Positions 1-11,484 of a stretch of 64,000 nucleotides of DNA are shown here, in pieces (within the stretch, counting starts at the first letter, position 1; each line of letters opens with the position of its first letter). Where the stretch lies: the NCBI GenBank assembly GCA_028641055.1, contig CM054059.1, positions 46,016,477 through 46,080,476 on the forward strand. The letters run 5' to 3'. The position numbers were made by a program, and so were the translations under genes. The notes under the pieces were generated by a model that was not told the origin of the DNA, searched no databases, and was given only the letters and a program-made list of their open reading frames with translations. This DNA comes from Alopecurus myosuroides (taxonomy: Eukaryota; Streptophyta; Magnoliopsida; Poales; Poaceae).

Positions 1-145
1 AACCCGAGTCTTCTTCCTGTTGAATGGTCATCATGAGCCGGTTCTCCTTGATGTAAACCGGACCAGTCTCGCTGAACCGGATCAAGTGGATTTCGGTTTA
101 TATATGGGCGATCGGTGAGGCTCCCCCTCACCTATTCCCCCAACA
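1..145 (-). repeat. Start of the 3' LTR (partial)
   Basis: On the minus strand the LTR begins TGTTGGGGGAATAGG at 145 and runs off the window. It contains a TATA-like TATATAAA near 101-110, as expected of an LTR promoter. The boundary is set by the adjacent polypurine tract and the TG start. No second LTR of this family is visible, so the boundary cannot be checked internally. Confidence 0.75.
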
Positions 146-160
146 TTAGCCCCCAGGTTA
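146..160 (-). other. Polypurine tract of the gypsy element
   Basis: The minus-strand sequence taacctgggggctaa lies directly before the TG of the LTR. Such G-rich tracts prime plus-strand DNA synthesis in LTR retrotransposons. Confidence 0.7.
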
Positions 161-536
161 GCGTGGACACTTAAGCCAAAACTTACGATGTTCATGTTAA
201 GCTAGTTGGAGCACAAGCCAGGCAAAAACACTTTGTTTTAATAGGATAACCTTAAAAAATATCTGATCCGGATTTCCCGGGTTTAGTCCTTTATCTTTAG
301 GATCATATCTTTCCGTTTCTTGAAGAGATAACTCCTGTGTTTTTATCTCCTATATCTCCGGAAACAAAAAATATCTCAGTCTAACCCGGATTTTTCTCCA
401 CGTAATTAATGCATTTTTCTCATAAAATCTTATCATGTAGATCCAATCTGTTCATGTATTCTTTTTTGGAAAAAGATTGATCTAGAGGGTCCTTTTCGCA
501 AGATTTCTGATTAACCCTAGTGTTTATTCCCTCGCC

Positions 537-544
537 TATAAATA
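537..544 (+). promoter_or_regulatory. TATA box of the antisense accessory ORF
   Basis: TATAAATA in the context cgccTATAAATAgcc lies 135 bp before the accessory ORF's ATG at 679, on the strand opposite to gag-pol. The second, different gypsy element in this window has the same octamer upstream of its accessory ORF (26635-26642, minus). This suggests an independent antisense promoter. No transcript data are available here. Confidence 0.55.
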
Positions 545-678
545 GCCTCCCAGTACGGACCAAGATCATTTGCACCCTGCGTCTTCCACTTCATCTTCCT
601 CCTCTAGAAAAAAGCTCGATAGCTCTACCTTTTCCCTTGCACCTCCGCGGCCGTAGCATCGCCGACGTTCATCACAAG

Positions 679-3600
679 ATGGTGAAGGAGAAGAGCCTGG
701 CGACCAAGACTAGAGGAAACGGAAACAAGAAGAAGACCGGAGGTGCTTCCGGCTGTGGAGCGACCGTGTCTGGGAGGGGAAAAATGCTGGTTAACTGGTG
801 TAAATCGGAAATAACCCAAGGCCGGCTTACGGAGATGGACGACTCCGGGTTATTGCCCAACAACCTATCCTGGCGTGCCCCTGGGAATGAGATCCGTCCT
901 GAACCTGGGTCGGATGAGGTAATAATTTTCGAAGCCCACATCCTTTGCGGTTTTCGCCCTCCCGGGTCCCATTTCTTCCGCCGGATTTTAGACTACTATG
1001 GCCTTCACCTTCAAGATCTACCCCCAATTCCATACTCAATGTTAGTAACTTTGTTGTTCTCTGCAAAGATTACCTCCAGATAGAACCTAACCTAGATCTT
1101 TTCTCGAGTACTTCTATTGTAACAAACACCTGGAGGTTGCTGGGGGTGAGCTTATCCACTGCGGGGGCGTCTCGTTTCAGAGGCGGAAAGACATTGCCTA
1201 TCCGGGTATTCCCGTAGCTAGTCATCCAAAGCTTTGGCAAAAATATTTCTTCTACATCAAGAAAAACTCTCCAGAGGGTGAACCGGCCCTTTCGGGTTTT
1301 CGCCCAGAGCGTCTAGTTTACACTAGCACTATGAACTCATATGCAAAACATGTCAATAGGGTTAGAATCAAACCCCTTGTCAAATGTGTCACTTCTATAA
1401 TAGTTCATGGTCTAGACCTGACTAAGACGTGGGTGGAGTGGTGTATCCAACCCCTGAGCATCAGGAACCGGCTATTCCATGAATACACTTGTTTGGCAGA
1501 TCCAATGCGATATTCTGAGTCTCCAGCTTCCAAGTCAGATATAGTTGCTGCTCTGAAAGATCTAGTTGGAATAAAAAGGGACAAGTTCTTTGACGTTGGC
1601 CTTGCTGTCTTCTGTGCTTCTAACCCGGCTCCTCCCATAAGTTTCGTCTTTTGTAAGTAACTTTCATTTTTTAAGATTGTGCATATCATAACCCTGATTT
1701 TATCTGGTTCATAGCTCACGAATCCCTTCTGGATTACCACAGAAGAACCAACTTCTCCTCCTGAGGACGATGAATCGGAGGAGCCAAGTGACGAAGAGGA
1801 TGAGGTTTCTGAATTTGACTCCCTCGGTCACTTGCACAATCAATTCTCTGATGTTGGCTACTCGCGGGATGAACAGGCAGAGCAAGAGGGCGTCGGGTTA
1901 GGCCAAGGACGAGCTAGTGAAGAGGCACTGGATCTGAGTGCTACAGATCAGACTGCTCCAGATCTCAATCCCTCCACTCCCATCACTCGTTCCAATGTGG
2001 TGGCTGAGAAGGATTCTCCCGCTGGCCAAAATAGGACCCGGCAAGACGTTGCAAAGGTGCCTATCTCTAGACTGTCAAAACAATCCTTGAAACTATCCTC
2101 ACATATAGAGAAAACGCAGGACGATGAAGACGGTAGCAACAGAAGGAGGACCCGGAGCTCTGGGTCAAGTGAGTTAGCCGCAGGTTTTCCTGAGAAAACT
2201 CCTCTCCGTCGGGTTTCCAAGGCTCGAGTTTCACCCACTGCTTCACATCCCTTGGCTAGAAAAATCAGGCCTGATCTAAGTCGTCCTTTTCATTCAAATT
2301 CTCCAAACTTCGACTCATCTCATTTTAGCGGGGCTAGTGAGTTTTCCATTAACTGCGGGTAAGACAACTTTTCTCTCTTTTGTTCATTACTACTAATATT
2401 TAGTCATGCAATCCGGCTTATGATTCTCTTTTCATTGCAGATCCCAAGATGTGCTAAAGGTTAACCCTATCTCATATGTCGCTCCTGCTGCGAACCTCGA
2501 GGAGAGAGGTTTTGGAGAAGAAGAGGATGAATCGGCTGCTCGATCGCCAGGTCATGTTGATGCTATGGTTGAAGAGACTGAAGAAGAGGTGATTCCGGTT
2601 GATAACACACCGACTAATGATCCTCCGATTGAAGATGTGACTGTTTCTGACCCGGATGTAGTCATAACCGGCTCTCAAGCTACCCAGGTTATTGGAACCT
2701 CCACTGTGCTCTCCAAAGTCACAGAAGATCTGAAGGTAAAACCAGAAGAAAAGAGGGCTCCTTCTAGCCTAAATATCGAAGGCCGGGATTTTGATACACT
2801 GGCTCAGGAACTTTCCGAGAACCGGCGCCGCGCCGATGGAATCAAAGAATTTTTGAAGAAGAAGTATGAGGTAACCTTGATATCCATAACCTGTAGCCCT
2901 CAACCTTCCATTTTATATCTGTAATATGAACTTGAAGATTTATCATTGAATGTTTTAAACTGAATAGCTGTAGCCCCCAAGTGTTGGTTTACAATATTAT
3001 GTGAACCGGGACTTGTTCTGCTTTTGTGTTTAACCATTGAAATTTAAGCTGAAATAGTGTATCCCCCAAGTGCCGGGTTTACCAGCCTGCGGCTACTCGT
3101 GACTTAAACATAACTTGGAATAGGCTATAAGTGCTTGTAATCTCGTAATTTTCCGGGTTATATGTTTATAAGCCGGAATTTCCTCAAGTTACAACTGGAA
3201 CCTGATGTTAACTTTTTCTGATGCAACCAATAATTGTGCAGAGTCTTGAATCTTCCTCGGAGAAGGAAGTTTCAAATTTGAAGAGCCTGCTAGCACAAGA
3301 GGCTAAGAAAAATGAGGAGGCCAGGACCCGACAGAAGGAGCTAGAAGATCAAGTTAGTGAGGAAGCCAGGACTTGGTCTGTTCTCCAGCAGGACTTTGAG
3401 AACCGGGAAAAGGCTCTTATTACCAGAGCAGAAAATGCTGAGAAGGACTTGGAGGAAACCCGGAGCAGCTTCACCAAGGTTAAGGGCCTGCTAGGAGAGA
3501 TCACCTGCAGTGTGTTTGGTAAGCTTTTCCGGTTCATTATCTCCTTTTACCTTTCCGGTTCATTATCTCCTTTTGCCTTATTATAAATACCTTGTTTCTG

Positions 3601-4365
3601 ATAAAAATGCTCTTCTAACTTGTAGGTGGAATGCATGGCAATAATCTCCAACTTCCTGACCTAAAACTGAAGGCTTTGTTCACCTTGATCCGGCAGCTGT
3701 ATGTTGGCGGTGGAGAATGCATTAAAGCCGTCAGGAACTGGACAATCCCCCCAAGAGGCTCGGTGAGATGCTTGTGGAACTAACTCAAGTTCCACAATGG
3801 ATAGAAGAACACAAAATGTCATCCTACCGTCACGGAGCCATCAAGGTTATGTCCCTGGTCAAAGCTTATCACCCGGAATTGAATCCAGATCTTCTTGTAA
3901 AAGGTTTCCCAGAGTATCGTGCGGACATGACCAAGTATGAGAGAAAATACTTTGCCAAGATTGAGAGAGAATGCATGTTCCAAGCTTGCACCATTGCAGA
4001 AAAGGTGAAACTGAAGGAACTCTGTCCGGGTTATGTTTCCCCGGGTGAGCGTAAGATGCATTTGTCTCCTCAAATTGTGTATGTTGTCCGCCAAGTTCCA
4101 CAGAAGATTCGGCTTGCTGTAGCCTCTTTATCTGGTGCACCCTATTCCGTTACTCCATGAGTTTCTGCTCCCCGCCCTTTATATGAACTGGCTTAGCTGG
4201 AGTGGAAGTACGTTTCAGCTGCTGAAGTTGGGGAAGCAGAAAATGACCAAGTGGATGCTGAAGATCACCAGAAGAATCAAGACCCGAGACTCAAGCCGGG
4301 TTAGATGCCACCCAGCAGAAAGGAAAATCTGCTACGGAATAAACATTTGGTTCTTGCAAAAATAA
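679..4365 (+). pseudogene. Antisense accessory ORF of gypsy element (putative gypsy-type transposon domain), decayed
   Basis: Starts MVKEKSLATKTRG at 679; the longer reading frame from 520 lies in the leader. The segment with SWRAPGNEIRPEPGSDEV and GFRPPGSHFFRRILDYYGL matches the equivalent part of the ORF at 24935-25864 (HWRVPGNETRPSPATNEV, GFRPPGHPFFRDVLDHYNL). This is the domain annotated in plants as 'putative gypsy type transposon'. The frame shifts near 1020, resumes around 1040-1217 and again at 1240-1660. Acidic, low-complexity exon-like blocks follow at 1750-2362 and 2441-2880, a coiled-coil block rich in E, K and R at 3221-3530, and a conserved C-terminal block at 3768-4160 (WIEEHKMSSYRHGAIKVMSL) that matches 22633-23346. 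The blocks are separated by intron-like AT-rich stretches with gt and ag ends. Its function is not established. Confidence 0.75.
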
Positions 4366-4932
4366 TAATTTAACCCGGATGGGTTTGTAATAGGCTAGAT
4401 AAACAGTTATATTTCTAGCTCTATTTTTTGAGAGTGAGTGTGTGCACTTATGCTACACTTTGGTCTGTAATAACTCGGTTTTCCTGCAAGGTTATGCAAA
4501 ATATTTCCGGGTTACACATTTTTGCAACATCTTTAACTTGTATTTGAAGTTTTGCTTGACTTGGTTTTTCTTTGCTTTCTAGCTCAGCCGGTTTTTCGCA
4601 TGACATATTATAGTGTTTACAACTCTGGTGAGTTCAGGGTCATAGTGACCCGGTTTTACCGGGTTACAACATGATTGACTCAACCAGGTTTAAACATCCA
4701 GGTCATAAAATTGCGTGTAACCACTGACTGGCAGGCAAGTATAACCAATATATTTTGGCGTATGCCAGATTCTTGAGATATAGACTATGCTCTAGCATCA
4801 GCCCCCAAGTAATCATATATGAAAAAGTTTAACTCTCTGTCACAATGATAATTTTTGGGAACAAATCACAATAACTCAGATTTTGTCAAGTCTGCTTTTT
4901 ATTGCTAATATAACATAGTGATTACAATTATC
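4366..4932. other. Non-coding spacer of the gypsy element
   Basis: AT-rich sequence between the end of the accessory ORF and the integrase C-terminus, with scattered ccgggtt and cccggtt words. I see no coding frame, RNA gene or repeat boundary. Confidence 0.6.
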
Positions 4933-6703
4933 CTATGTATAATATGGCCTCAGCTGGGCTATGTTCCATGATCTTCCAGTTTCTTCCTCGGATGTTCGTA
5001 ACTTATCAGCATCACGCATATCAATGAGGGAATATGATCCATTATGAAGTTTCTTACTTACTACAAATGGTCCTTCCCATGGTGGGCTTAGCTTGTGCAT
5101 CCCATCCTTTTTCTGGATCAGGCGCAACACTAAGTCCCCTTCCTGAAAACTTCGAGTTTAACCCTGCGGTTATGATAGCGACGCAAATCCTGCTGATATA
5201 TGGCTCACCGGGATGCTGCGAGGTCGCGTGCTTCTTCTAAAGCATCAAGCGAGTCTTGACGAGCTATCTCATTCTGGGTTTCCACATAAGCAGCCACTCG
5301 TGGCGAATCATGACAAATATCACTTGGCAAAACTGCCTCAGCCCCATAAAATAGAAAAAACGGTGTGTAACCTGTTGAACTGTTCGGGGTAGTTCTTATG
5401 CTCCATAAAACAGCAGGTAACTCTTCGACCCAACACCCAGCTGTTTTTTCCAGTGGGACCTGGAGCCTAGGTTTGATACCTTTTAGTAGTTCCTGGTTAG
5501 CTTGCTCTGCTTGTCCATTAGACTGTGGATGTGCTACTGAAGCAAGGTCAAGCCGTATATGGTTCTGTTCACATAACTTCTGCATTGCCCCTTTGACAAA
5601 TTCGTCCCATTATCTGTTATAATGCTATTTGGGTAAGCAAATCTGAAAATCAGCTTTTTTCTAGAAATTGACTGATGTAACCGCGTCACATTTGTTGATT
5701 GGTTATGCTTCTACCCACTTTGTAAACTTGTCAACTGCCACCAATAGATGAGTCTTTTTATTGGTCAACTTTTGAAAGGTCCTACCATGTCAAGCCCCTA
5801 GACTACGAAATGCCAAGTTATGGGAATGATGCGTAAATCTTGGGCTGGCATGTCGTCCTGTCTTGCATATCTTTGACATCTTTCGCATGTTCGTACTATA
5901 TGTTCTGCATCAGTGCTTGCAGTTAACCAGAAAAATCCATGTTTGAAAGCCTTATTGACCAAAGATCTAGAACTTGCATGATGGCCGCAATCTCCTGAGT
6001 GGATTTCTCTTAAAATCGTACACCCTTCTTCCGGAGAGACACATCTCTGAAAGATTCCAGTCGTGCATCACTTATATAACTCATCATTGATGATTGTATA
6101 TGACTTGGACCTTCTTATAACCTGACGAGCGATAACCTCGTTCTGCGGGAGTTCGCCTCTCATAAGGTACGCCAGGTATGGTTCAGTCCACTCTGGGATT
6201 GTATGCAGGGCGGCTACCAATTCTGACTCCGGATCTGGGTTTGCCAGGTTTTACTATGTTGGAATTTTAACTAACGGGCTATGAATTTCGTCCAGAAAAA
6301 CGTTGGGTGGAACTTGTTTTTTTGTGGGAACCTAGACGAGCCAATGCATCAGTTGCTTTGTTGAGACGTCGATCAATATGATCAACTTGATATCCTTGAA
6401 AATGTCCAGCCAGCTGGGTAACCGCTCGCCTATAGGCTGCCATAACTGGGTCTTTAGAATCCCAGGTTCTCGTAACTTGTTGAGAAACAAGGTCTGAATC
6501 ACCCAAACATCGAATCCGGGTTATGCTCATCTCTTTCGCAATTCGAAGCCCACGAAGCAAAGCTTCATATTATGCTGCATTATTAGTGCATTTGAATGAA
6601 ATTTGTAAGACATAGCGAAACTTATCACCTCTTGGGGATGCTAATACAACGCCAGCTCCTCAACCTTCCAATTGTCGAGACCCATCGAAATGCATAGTCC
6701 AAT
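4933..6703 (-). pseudogene. pol remnant: RNase H and integrase
   Basis: At 6700-6279 the RNase H pattern FDGSRQLEG...GAGVVL...RCLGDSDLVSQQV is readable, interrupted by stops near 6574 and 6660. At 6010-5840 an integrase zinc finger of HHCC type is seen (GHHAS...CERCQRYARQDDMP). At about 5610 the core DNGT motif appears, followed by HPQSNGQAEQANQELLKGIKPRL and the LPAVLWSIRTTPNSSTGYTPF block (5585-5205). The C-terminal tail WEGPFVVSKKLHNGSYSL lies at 5130-4933. The frame changes several times, so no enzyme can be made. The N-terminus of RNase H is cut at 6704. Confidence 0.88.
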
Positions 6704-6708
6704 ATTTG

Positions 6709-7127
6709 CAAGTTTCTCATTGCGAGCACATACGACTAAATTGGAACACATGCCTATGGTTGCCTAGAACTTGGATGTTTTATTATTATCTATCTGCAAT
6801 GATATTTTTTGATTATTATATGAACTATCCTATCCATGCAACGCCCATTCATCCATATCTATGCCTACAGTATGTTAATCCTGATGTTTCCTACAATTGC
6901 TACCGATGTTAATATTTTATTCTTGCTGTTATTTTACTACTATTACTGCTATAAAACTGTTACCACTGATAAACTGCTGCGAGCAAGTCTACTTTCAGGT
7001 GCATATGAACTGACAACTCATCTGTTAAGGCTTATAAATATTCTTTGGCTCCCCTTGTGCCGAATCAATAAATTTGGGTTTTACTTCCCTCGAAGAATGT
7101 TATGATCCCCTATACTTGTGGGTTATC
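6709..7127 (+). repeat. 3' end of a Triticeae-type LTR (copy 1)
   Basis: This segment is repeated at 7801-8213. Both run from caagtttctcattgc to the ending gatcccctatactt.tgggt.atc, with a central run of TTATTATTATT and the block tggctccccttgtg.cgaatcaataaatttgggt. Several substitutions and small indels separate the copies. It lacks an LTR 5' part, so it is a fragment. It abuts the broken RNase H region on the left. Confidence 0.7.
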
Positions 7128-8213
7128 CGCGCCCCCTCGGCCTCCCCTTTCGGCTACATATACCTATTGACCTAAAAACCCGAGGGGGTTCGCCTATTCC
7201 AGAGAAAAACATCAGAGCGCCGCCGCCACCTCGAAACCCAATTCGGAGATCAGAAGTTCCTTTTCTGGCACTCTGCCGGGACGGGGATTCGGATGATATC
7301 ATCGCCATCGTCATCGCCACCACCTCTCCATCAACCATCCATGATTTCCCCATCAATGTGTGAGTAATCCCCGCGGTAGGCTGAGAGTGATGGTAGTGAT
7401 TGGATGAGATCGTTCATGTAATAATGCCAGATTGTTAGGGCATGGTGGCTAGTATCCGGTTTTAGTGCTATTTATCGTTGTTGCAACTTGTTATGCTTAA
7501 TGCTTGTCACTAGGGCCCGAGTGCCATGATCTCAGATTTGAACATGTTATTGATTCATGAGGATAATTATGTTTTTTATCATACCTGCAAGTTGTTTACA
7601 CATATCGTTGTCTGGAACCCGAGGCCCCAAAGTGACAACAATTGGGATAACCGGAGGGGATGGCTGTGATGTGAGGATCACGTGTGTTCATGGAGTGTTA
7701 ATGCTATGCTCCGGTGCTTTATTAAAAGGATCACCTTAATTACCAGTAGATTCCCTTGAGGCCCCGCCGCAAACGGGCTGGTAGGACAGAAGATGTTGTG
7801 CAAGTTTCTCATTGCAAGCACGTACGATTAAATATGGAACACATGCCTATGGTTTACCTAGTACTTGGATGTTTTATTATTATTATTATTTATCTACAAT
7901 TGCTCATGTTTTGATTATTGTATGAACTATCTTATCCATGCAACGCCCGTTCATCCGTCCCTATGCCTATAGTATTTTAATCCTGTTGTTTCCCACAATT
8001 GCTACCGCTGTTTCTATTTTACACCTGCTATTATCTTACTACTGCTACTGCTACAAAACTGTTGCAAGAAAGTCTACTTCCAGGTGCAGCTGAATTGACA
8101 ACTCATTTGTTAAGGCTTATAAATATTCTTTGGCTCCCCTTGTGTCGAATCAATAAATTTGGGTTATACTTCCCTCGAAGACTGTTGCGATCCCCTATAC
8201 TTTTGGGTCATCA
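7128..8213 (+). repeat. LTR fragment (copy 2) adjoining copy 1
   Basis: A longer piece of the same LTR type directly follows copy 1. It has a GC-rich stretch (7190-7330: ccgccgccacctcg, catcgccatcgtcatcgccacc), a middle AT-rich part, and the same 413-bp 3' end as copy 1. No clean TG start is visible at 7128, so the 5' end is probably missing. The arrangement of one LTR 3' end followed by another could come from a nested insertion or unequal recombination. No protein is encoded. Confidence 0.65.
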
Positions 8214-8248
8214 AAATATCACGATGAACCGAATACTTATGAGACCAC

Positions 8249-9876
8249 TGATACATTGCAAACGTATCTATATTTTTTGATGCTCCATGCCTATTTTCTA
8301 TCGAATGCCCTTATATTTTCTACATGTTTTCACACGCTTTCCTTCGTTTTTCAGATGTTTTGATAGACTAACCTATTAACGAGATGCCCTAGGCCAGTTG
8401 CTATTTTCTGCTGTTTTCTATTTCAAAAAAGTTCTTAAAGAAATATTCTCAGAAAGAGTTGAAAATCCACGGAGATCGTTTTTTACCCAGAACGAAGACG
8501 GAGTCCAAGAGCCGGAGGGGGGCCAGGGGTGCCAGGCGTGGCCCCACCCTAGGCCACGCATAGTGGGCACCTGGCTGCCCCGGCCACCGCCTCTCGTCGC
8601 CTCTTCGCCTATAAATTTTCCTAAACCATAAAAAGTTCAGGGACAACTTTATTTTCCACGAAACATACAGAGAGGCACCGTCACCTCCAAAGTCCAATCT
8701 AGGGCTTCTGCAGCCCTATTCTGACACCTTGCCGGAGGGGGCAATTACCACCGGAGGCCTCTTCGGCGCCATGATCGCCTCCGGACAGATGTGTGAGTAA
8801 TTCATCTCGTTACTATGGGTCCATAACAGTAGCTAGATGGTTTTTCTCTCCCTTATGACTCCATGTTTAGAGTATCGTATCTGTCTCACATGATCGAGAC
8901 CACTCTTATGTAATTGTGCATGGTGTGTTTGCTGGGATCGGATGAACCATGAGATTATGATTGTTTTGTTCATGTAAATCTGAGATCCTTCACTTATATT
9001 TGTAGATAGTTTTAATGTTGTCTTGCAATACGCTCTCCGGTGTTTATGACCTTGGCCACGTAGTTGTTTTCACCTCCAAGCGAGTGTTTATATGCTAGAT
9101 AGTGGGTTCATGCCTCCCTTACACCCGTGATCGAGTGACAGAAATATGACAGATGGGGATGTGCTGTTGCTACTAGGGAGAAAACAATGGTGCTCTTTTC
9201 TACAGACGAGGACCACTGCTTACATTACGTATTGTTCCTAATGCATTTGTTTGTTGCACGTAAAGCAATCACTTTGTTGTTGCAACTTACTGCCAGAGAG
9301 ATTTGCTGGATAGCTTTCTTGAGGTGGACTTTTAGATATGGATGTATGCTGGATAGCGGTCCATATGCCTTGACGTAATTCCTACGATGTTAGAACCTGT
9401 GAACTATATCTTGTCATAATAGTATTGTTATACATTCATGATTTGTCGATTTCCCAGCTGTAATTTATTCACCCAACATGTTTGTTTTCTTTGGAGAGAC
9501 ACCACTAGTGAAATTATGCCCCTGGTCCTAATTTCGTCATTAGTGCAACCTTCTTTCAAGCACTTTCGCCATTGTTTCCTTGCAACACCATTTTTACTTT
9601 TGTTACTTTTCAATAGTCTATACGTTTAATTCTCTAGTTTTCGGCAAGACGGGAATACTGACAACCTTCTCGAAATTTGGGGACAAGAGAGAGTTTCTAT
9701 GTTGTGTGCAGGTTCCACGTTTGTTGATACCGCGTGCAACAAGCAACCTTCTCCAAGACTCCGAAGTCCTACTGGTCGATAAACCATGGTTCCTTAATTG
9801 GGGGAAATTTTCCGCTAGATTACATCATACCTTCCACTTGGGGTTACCCAACGAGCGTGTGATCACGTCTGCATCA
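8249..9876 (+). repeat. Solo LTR (1,628 bp) with 5-bp target-site duplication
   Basis: Begins TGATACATTGCAAACG and ends CACGTCTGCATCA. It is flanked by the direct repeat accac at 8244-8248 and 9877-9881. It has no internal retrotransposon domain, primer-binding site or second LTR, so it is a solo LTR left by LTR-LTR recombination. The TGATAC start with 'aacgtatctat' and the 'ccactagtgaaat.atgcccc' block are typical of abundant long gypsy LTRs of Triticeae. I do not assign a family name. Confidence 0.85.
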
Positions 9877-9881
9877 ACCAC

Positions 9882-10369
9882 TTAGTGATAGCCTTTTTGA
9901 TCACCCAGTTTACGGTATGATACTTGACTATACCAAAATGATATCTCCGGTAAACATCATCGTATATTCTTATGGTCTAAGGAAGCAAACAAAACAACCA
10001 TCTTATGACGATACTATTTACCAAAACAAATATCGTAGTATCTCAATTACTTGGGTCTAACCAGCCACATTGTTGAAACAACAAAGTGTCATGTGAATAT
10101 TGACAAAATATATGTTCATGACCAGGAAAACATGGACATCTAATATTAACAAATTTTTTTGTGAGACATGACAAAGGGTTTTATGGTGTGTTTATGTTTC
10201 TACACGTGCGTATGGATTTTCCTCCGAATCTCATATTCAGTGACCACAACAGTTATAGCATAAAAACATAATACTTTAGTCATGAAACAAATGTATATTA
10301 TTATCTCCTCGACATACATCCAACAGGCTCCATCTAGTGGAAATACTGATGGCGGTTTCTTTATCAAGT
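9882..10369. other. Unassigned AT-rich sequence
   Basis: No gene or terminal repeat is visible. It may be the upstream, more decayed part of the LINE remnant that follows, but no protein similarity can be read. Confidence 0.4.
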
Positions 10370-11160
10370 GAACCAGATTCATTTAATTGCAAATTAACAC
10401 CATCGGGTGTGTTCTAAGTTAAATCCTTCTATGGTGTTCTAATGAACGATAACACTAGATTTCTCCATAAGTACTTATGAAAATTGAAGGTACCGCTAAA
10501 AATAAAGATTTTTATGTGATTTGTTTATCGTAAAGAATTGCTAACCAAGGACAACCTCGCCAAAAGGCGATGGACGGGTTGTACAAAAAGTTTCTTTGGG
10601 GTGATAAAGAGACAAGTCAAACATCTGTTTATATCTTGTAGTTTTGCGAGTATAACCCCATTAATCAGTACAACTAATTTGTTTGATAGCTGATTAAACG
10701 GACCTGACAAAACTATTATAAATTAGTATACACATTGGTGTATGTGCTTTTCTTTGGGTCATTTGGAATTGCACGAATGATGTGATTTTTAATATTTGAA
10801 AGCATGTCATTTTTGTTGTTGTTTGTTCATCGTGCTACATACTGGATTTACATGTGTTCACCTCTCCTCCCAGAGGATCGGCAAGGACATTTGGACTCTA
10901 GATGCACTCGGTTGATGATGATCGCACCGACTATCTTCAACAAGGTTGGTTGGCTGCACATTAAACGATTACAATATGTTTAGTTGTCTCATGATCATTC
11001 TGTTTAAGTGGATTATTTATGTGGTCACTCTTTGTGATCGTTGAATTGTAATAACTTGATATGCTTGGCACTTGATATTTGCTTTTAAATATATAAGCAT
11101 ACGCAGAGATAGGGGTTATTCCCGTTCCAAAAAAGTCTCTAAAGCTATGATCAGCGGGTC
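10370..11160 (+). pseudogene. Decayed LINE: zinc-binding RT-associated domain
   Basis: One frame from about 10391 reads LTPSGVF-VKSFYGVLMND, then KLKVPLKIKIFM-FVYRKEL and LLTKDNLAKRRWTGC, with stop codons at the dashes. This is the zf-RVT block found at the C-terminus of plant LINE ORF2 proteins (compare VPFKIMVWLWLIWHD in the LINE at 27771-28706). Downstream sequence to about 11160 has the AT-rich, stop-filled look of a LINE 3' end. The cysteine part is damaged. No TSD found. Confidence 0.75.
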
Positions 11161-11246
11161 CTAGTTGGTTTTGAACGTTTGATTTTGTTGATAACAAGGC
11201 AACAATATGCGAAAGAAAGGGGCGCAAAACTAGAAGAGATAACTTC

Positions 11247-11472
11247 CGCGAACCAAACCGGTGTTGTATGGTTAGGAGGGTGGTTATATCCCCAAACCCC
11301 AGGTTTGACACATGTGTGTCGCATATAGACGGAACATTCTTTCAGTTGTCGACAATGAGTCGTCTGTGGTGACTTCGTCAATCTCAAGATCGACCCGTCG
11401 ACTCAGTCTTTCGGATATGCTCATAGGGATAGGATATGCGTGTGTGCATGTGTAGTGTTTGTAAAAAAAAGT
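11247..11472 (+). mobile_element. SINE with 12-bp target-site duplication
   Basis: A 226-bp element ending in an A8 tail (about 11463-11470). The direct repeat agagataacttc flanks it at 11235-11246 and 11473-11484. Near its 5' end are sequences resembling RNA polymerase III promoter boxes: TGGTTAGGAGG (11269-11279, A-box like) and GGTTTGACAC (11302-11311, B-box like), about 33 bp apart. The body (tgacttcgtcaatctcaag, gactcagtctttcgga, gctcatagggatagg) is a repeat I recognise as common in wheat-group genomes. The family name is not assigned. Confidence 0.8.
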
Positions 11473-11484
11473 AGAGATAACTTC

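Larger units (their letters stand above)
1..6704 (-). mobile_element. Truncated Tat/Retand-type Ty3-gypsy retrotransposon
   Basis: A minus-strand LTR retrotransposon cut by the window start and by a breakpoint near 6704. Reading on the minus strand, the order is RNase H (about 6700-6279), integrase (about 6010-4933), a spacer, an accessory ORF on the opposite strand (679-4365), a polypurine tract (146-160) and the start of the 3' LTR (145 down to 1). An antisense ORF between integrase and 3' LTR is known from the Tat lineage of plant gypsy elements, so lineage placement is inferred from layout. Reverse transcriptase, protease, gag and the 5' LTR are missing beyond 6704, where an unrelated LTR sequence begins inside the RNase H coding region. 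Many stops and frameshifts show it is dead. Confidence 0.85.

Noticed and set aside
520..678. Upstream extension of the accessory ORF to an ATG at 520
   Set aside because: The extension covers the TATA box at 537-544 and has no similarity to the second copy, which starts at the equivalent of 679.
1..6704. The left gypsy element as the autonomous partner of the young element
   Set aside because: Both have the accessory ORF, but the LTR starts differ (TGTTGGGGGAATAGG vs TGATGAGGGGATAG) and the accessory proteins are well diverged, so they are different families.
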